NCBI RefSeq assembly: GCF_900155985.1
Contig: NZ_FTMA01000004.1
Span: forward strand, 1-64,000
Direction of reading: 5' to 3'
Length of the DNA: 64,000 nucleotides
Source: Maribacter ulvicola
Lineage (GTDB): Bacteria > Bacteroidota > Bacteroidia > Flavobacteriales > Flavobacteriaceae
Made by a program: the position numbers and the translations under genes. Under the pieces are notes generated by a model. That model had not been told where the DNA came from and did not search any database. It saw only the letters and a list, made by a program, of their open reading frames with translations. Each line of letters starts with the position of its first letter. The stretch's first letter is position 1. This document shows, piece by piece, positions 63,136 through 64,000 of this stretch.

Positions 63136-64000
63136 CTACATCATGCCTGGCATTCCGCCACCGCCACCCATAGGAGGCATTGCCGGAGCATCTTCTTTAA
63201 TGTCTGTTAAAGCACATTCAGTAGTTAAGATCATACCAGAAACAGAAGCTGCATTTTCTAATGCTACTCTAGTTACTTTCTTAGGATCGATAATACCCGC
63301 TTTCATCATTTCAACATACTGTTCAGATTTAGCATCGTAACCATAGTCACCTTTACCTTCCAGTATTTTAGCGATAACAACAGAACCTTCACCACCAGCG
63401 TTAGAAACGATAGTTCTTAAAGGAGCTTCAATGGCACGGGCAACAATTTGTAAACCTGTAGCTTCATCTTCGTTTTCTGTAGAAACTTTAGAAAGAACAG
63501 ATTTAGCTCTTACCAATGCAACACCACCACCAGCAACAATACCTTCTTCAACAGCAGCTCTTGTAGCGTGTAATGCATCATCAACTCTATCTTTCTTCTC
63601 TTTCATTTCAACTTCAGAAGCTGCACCTACATAAAGTACTGCAACACCACCGGCTAATTTAGCTAAACGCTCCTGAAGTTTTTCTTTATCGTAGTCAGAG
63701 GTAGTAGTCTCAATTTGAGATTTGATCTGGTTAACTCTTGTTTTAATATCTTTTGCAACACCACCACCATTAACGATAGTTGTATTGTCTTTGTCAATTT
63801 GAACTTTCTCACAAGTACCTAACATGTCTAAAGTGGTGTTATCTAAAGAGAAACCTCTTTCTTCAGAAATAACAGTACCACCAGTTAAGATTGCGATATC
63901 TTCTAACATTGCTTTTCTACGGTCACCAAAACCTGGTGCCTTAACTGCGGCAATCTTTAAAGAACCTCTTAATTTGTTTACTACTAATGTAGCCAATGCT
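63136..64000 (-). CDS. groL: Chaperonin GroEL, 3' part (cut by window edge)
   Basis: The last 286 residues and more of GroEL are visible; the gene continues beyond position 64000. Signatures include [61 protein letters not shown] (the classic GroEL motif) and the GGM-rich tail ending GGGGMPGMM. It folds proteins in the cytoplasm as a double ring. groS would be expected upstream, beyond the window. Confidence 0.97.
   Translation of the reverse strand, partial: ALATLVVNKLRGSLKIAAVKAPGFGDRRKAMLEDIAILTGGTVISEERGFSLDNTTLDMLGTCEKVQIDKDNTTIVNGGGVAKDIKTRVNQIKSQIETTTSDYDKEKLQERLAKLAGGVAVLYVGAASEVEMKEKKDRVDDALHATRAAVEEGIVAGGGVALVRAKSVLSKVSTENEDEATGLQIVARAIEAPLRTIVSNAGGEGSVVIAKILEGKGDYGYDAKSEQYVEMMKAGIIDPKKVTRVALENAASVSGMILTTECALTDIKEDAPAMPPMGGGGGMPGMM

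Noticed and set aside
1..64000. CRISPR array or cas genes
   Set aside because: No regularly spaced short repeats and no cas-like genes are seen; the repeats present are long palindromes.
1..64000. Integron-integrase (intI) or other tyrosine recombinase
   Set aside because: No reading frame shows the R-H-R-Y pattern; if one exists it lies outside the window.

Overview
The window is AT-rich chromosomal DNA from a member of the Bacteroidetes, most likely a marine Flavobacteriaceae. The evidence is a GYDIA-type GHMP kinase beside HMG-CoA reductase, the coaX / outer-membrane protein / TPR / lptC / corC / ppiD string, an HYC_CC_PP-type copper-linked protein, TAnnTTTG-type promoter sequence, weak Shine-Dalgarno sites and TonB-dependent receptor architecture. 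The genus cannot be fixed from the sequence alone.

Layout. (1) Positions 1-5440 form an accessory island. Single genes or toxin-antitoxin pairs (Fic/XRE, PIN/HTH, a PBCV-type basic adaptor protein, a DUF5694 lipoprotein) alternate with roughly 180-200 bp imperfect palindromes that all point the same way. Most minus-strand genes end directly against the right-hand box of such a palindrome. This is how integron cassettes and attC sites are arranged, but no integrase is present. One palindrome carries the 5' part of a group IIC-like intron at the position where IIC-attC introns are known to insert. (2) 5440-9650 holds a folate-independent methionine synthase operon (mesX-mesD plus a TauE-type permease). 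Its divergent Lrp-type regulator is cut off by a decayed second copy of the Fic-partner XRE gene. (3) 9650-20670 has a glycosyltransferase operon, a polyferredoxin/flavoprotein pair, a DUF547 plus outer-membrane protein pair, a POTRA/barrel protein and a cell-wall amidase. (4) 20676-23451 has four genes (rhodanese, two TIGR04282/04283-type transferases, purine nucleoside phosphorylase) of the kind that accompany radical-SAM arsenosugar pathways. The phosphorylase has Asp where guanosine-type enzymes have Asn. (5) 23507-56706 is mostly housekeeping: GH32, tRNA-Phe, CoaX, LptC, PpiD, mevalonate enzymes, DPP IV, POT transporter, ComEC, LpxB, SurE, Prc, MsrA/MsrB, the Mre/Rod elongasome, PurH and a free-Met-(R)-sulfoxide reductase. 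(6) 56917-62720 is a copper-handling module in which the P-type ATPase gene is split by an in-frame TAA. (7) The window ends with a 32-residue Ala/Lys/Pro-rich protein gene and the 3' part of groL.

Together the window shows a stable flavobacterial core with a recombining cassette region on the left. The methionine theme recurs: MesD/MesX synthesis, and repair by MsrA, MsrB and fRMsr. The strongest candidate for something undescribed is the integrase-less cassette array with long attC-like sites and a group II intron relic, and the way the mesD operon sits inside a broken copy of one cassette.
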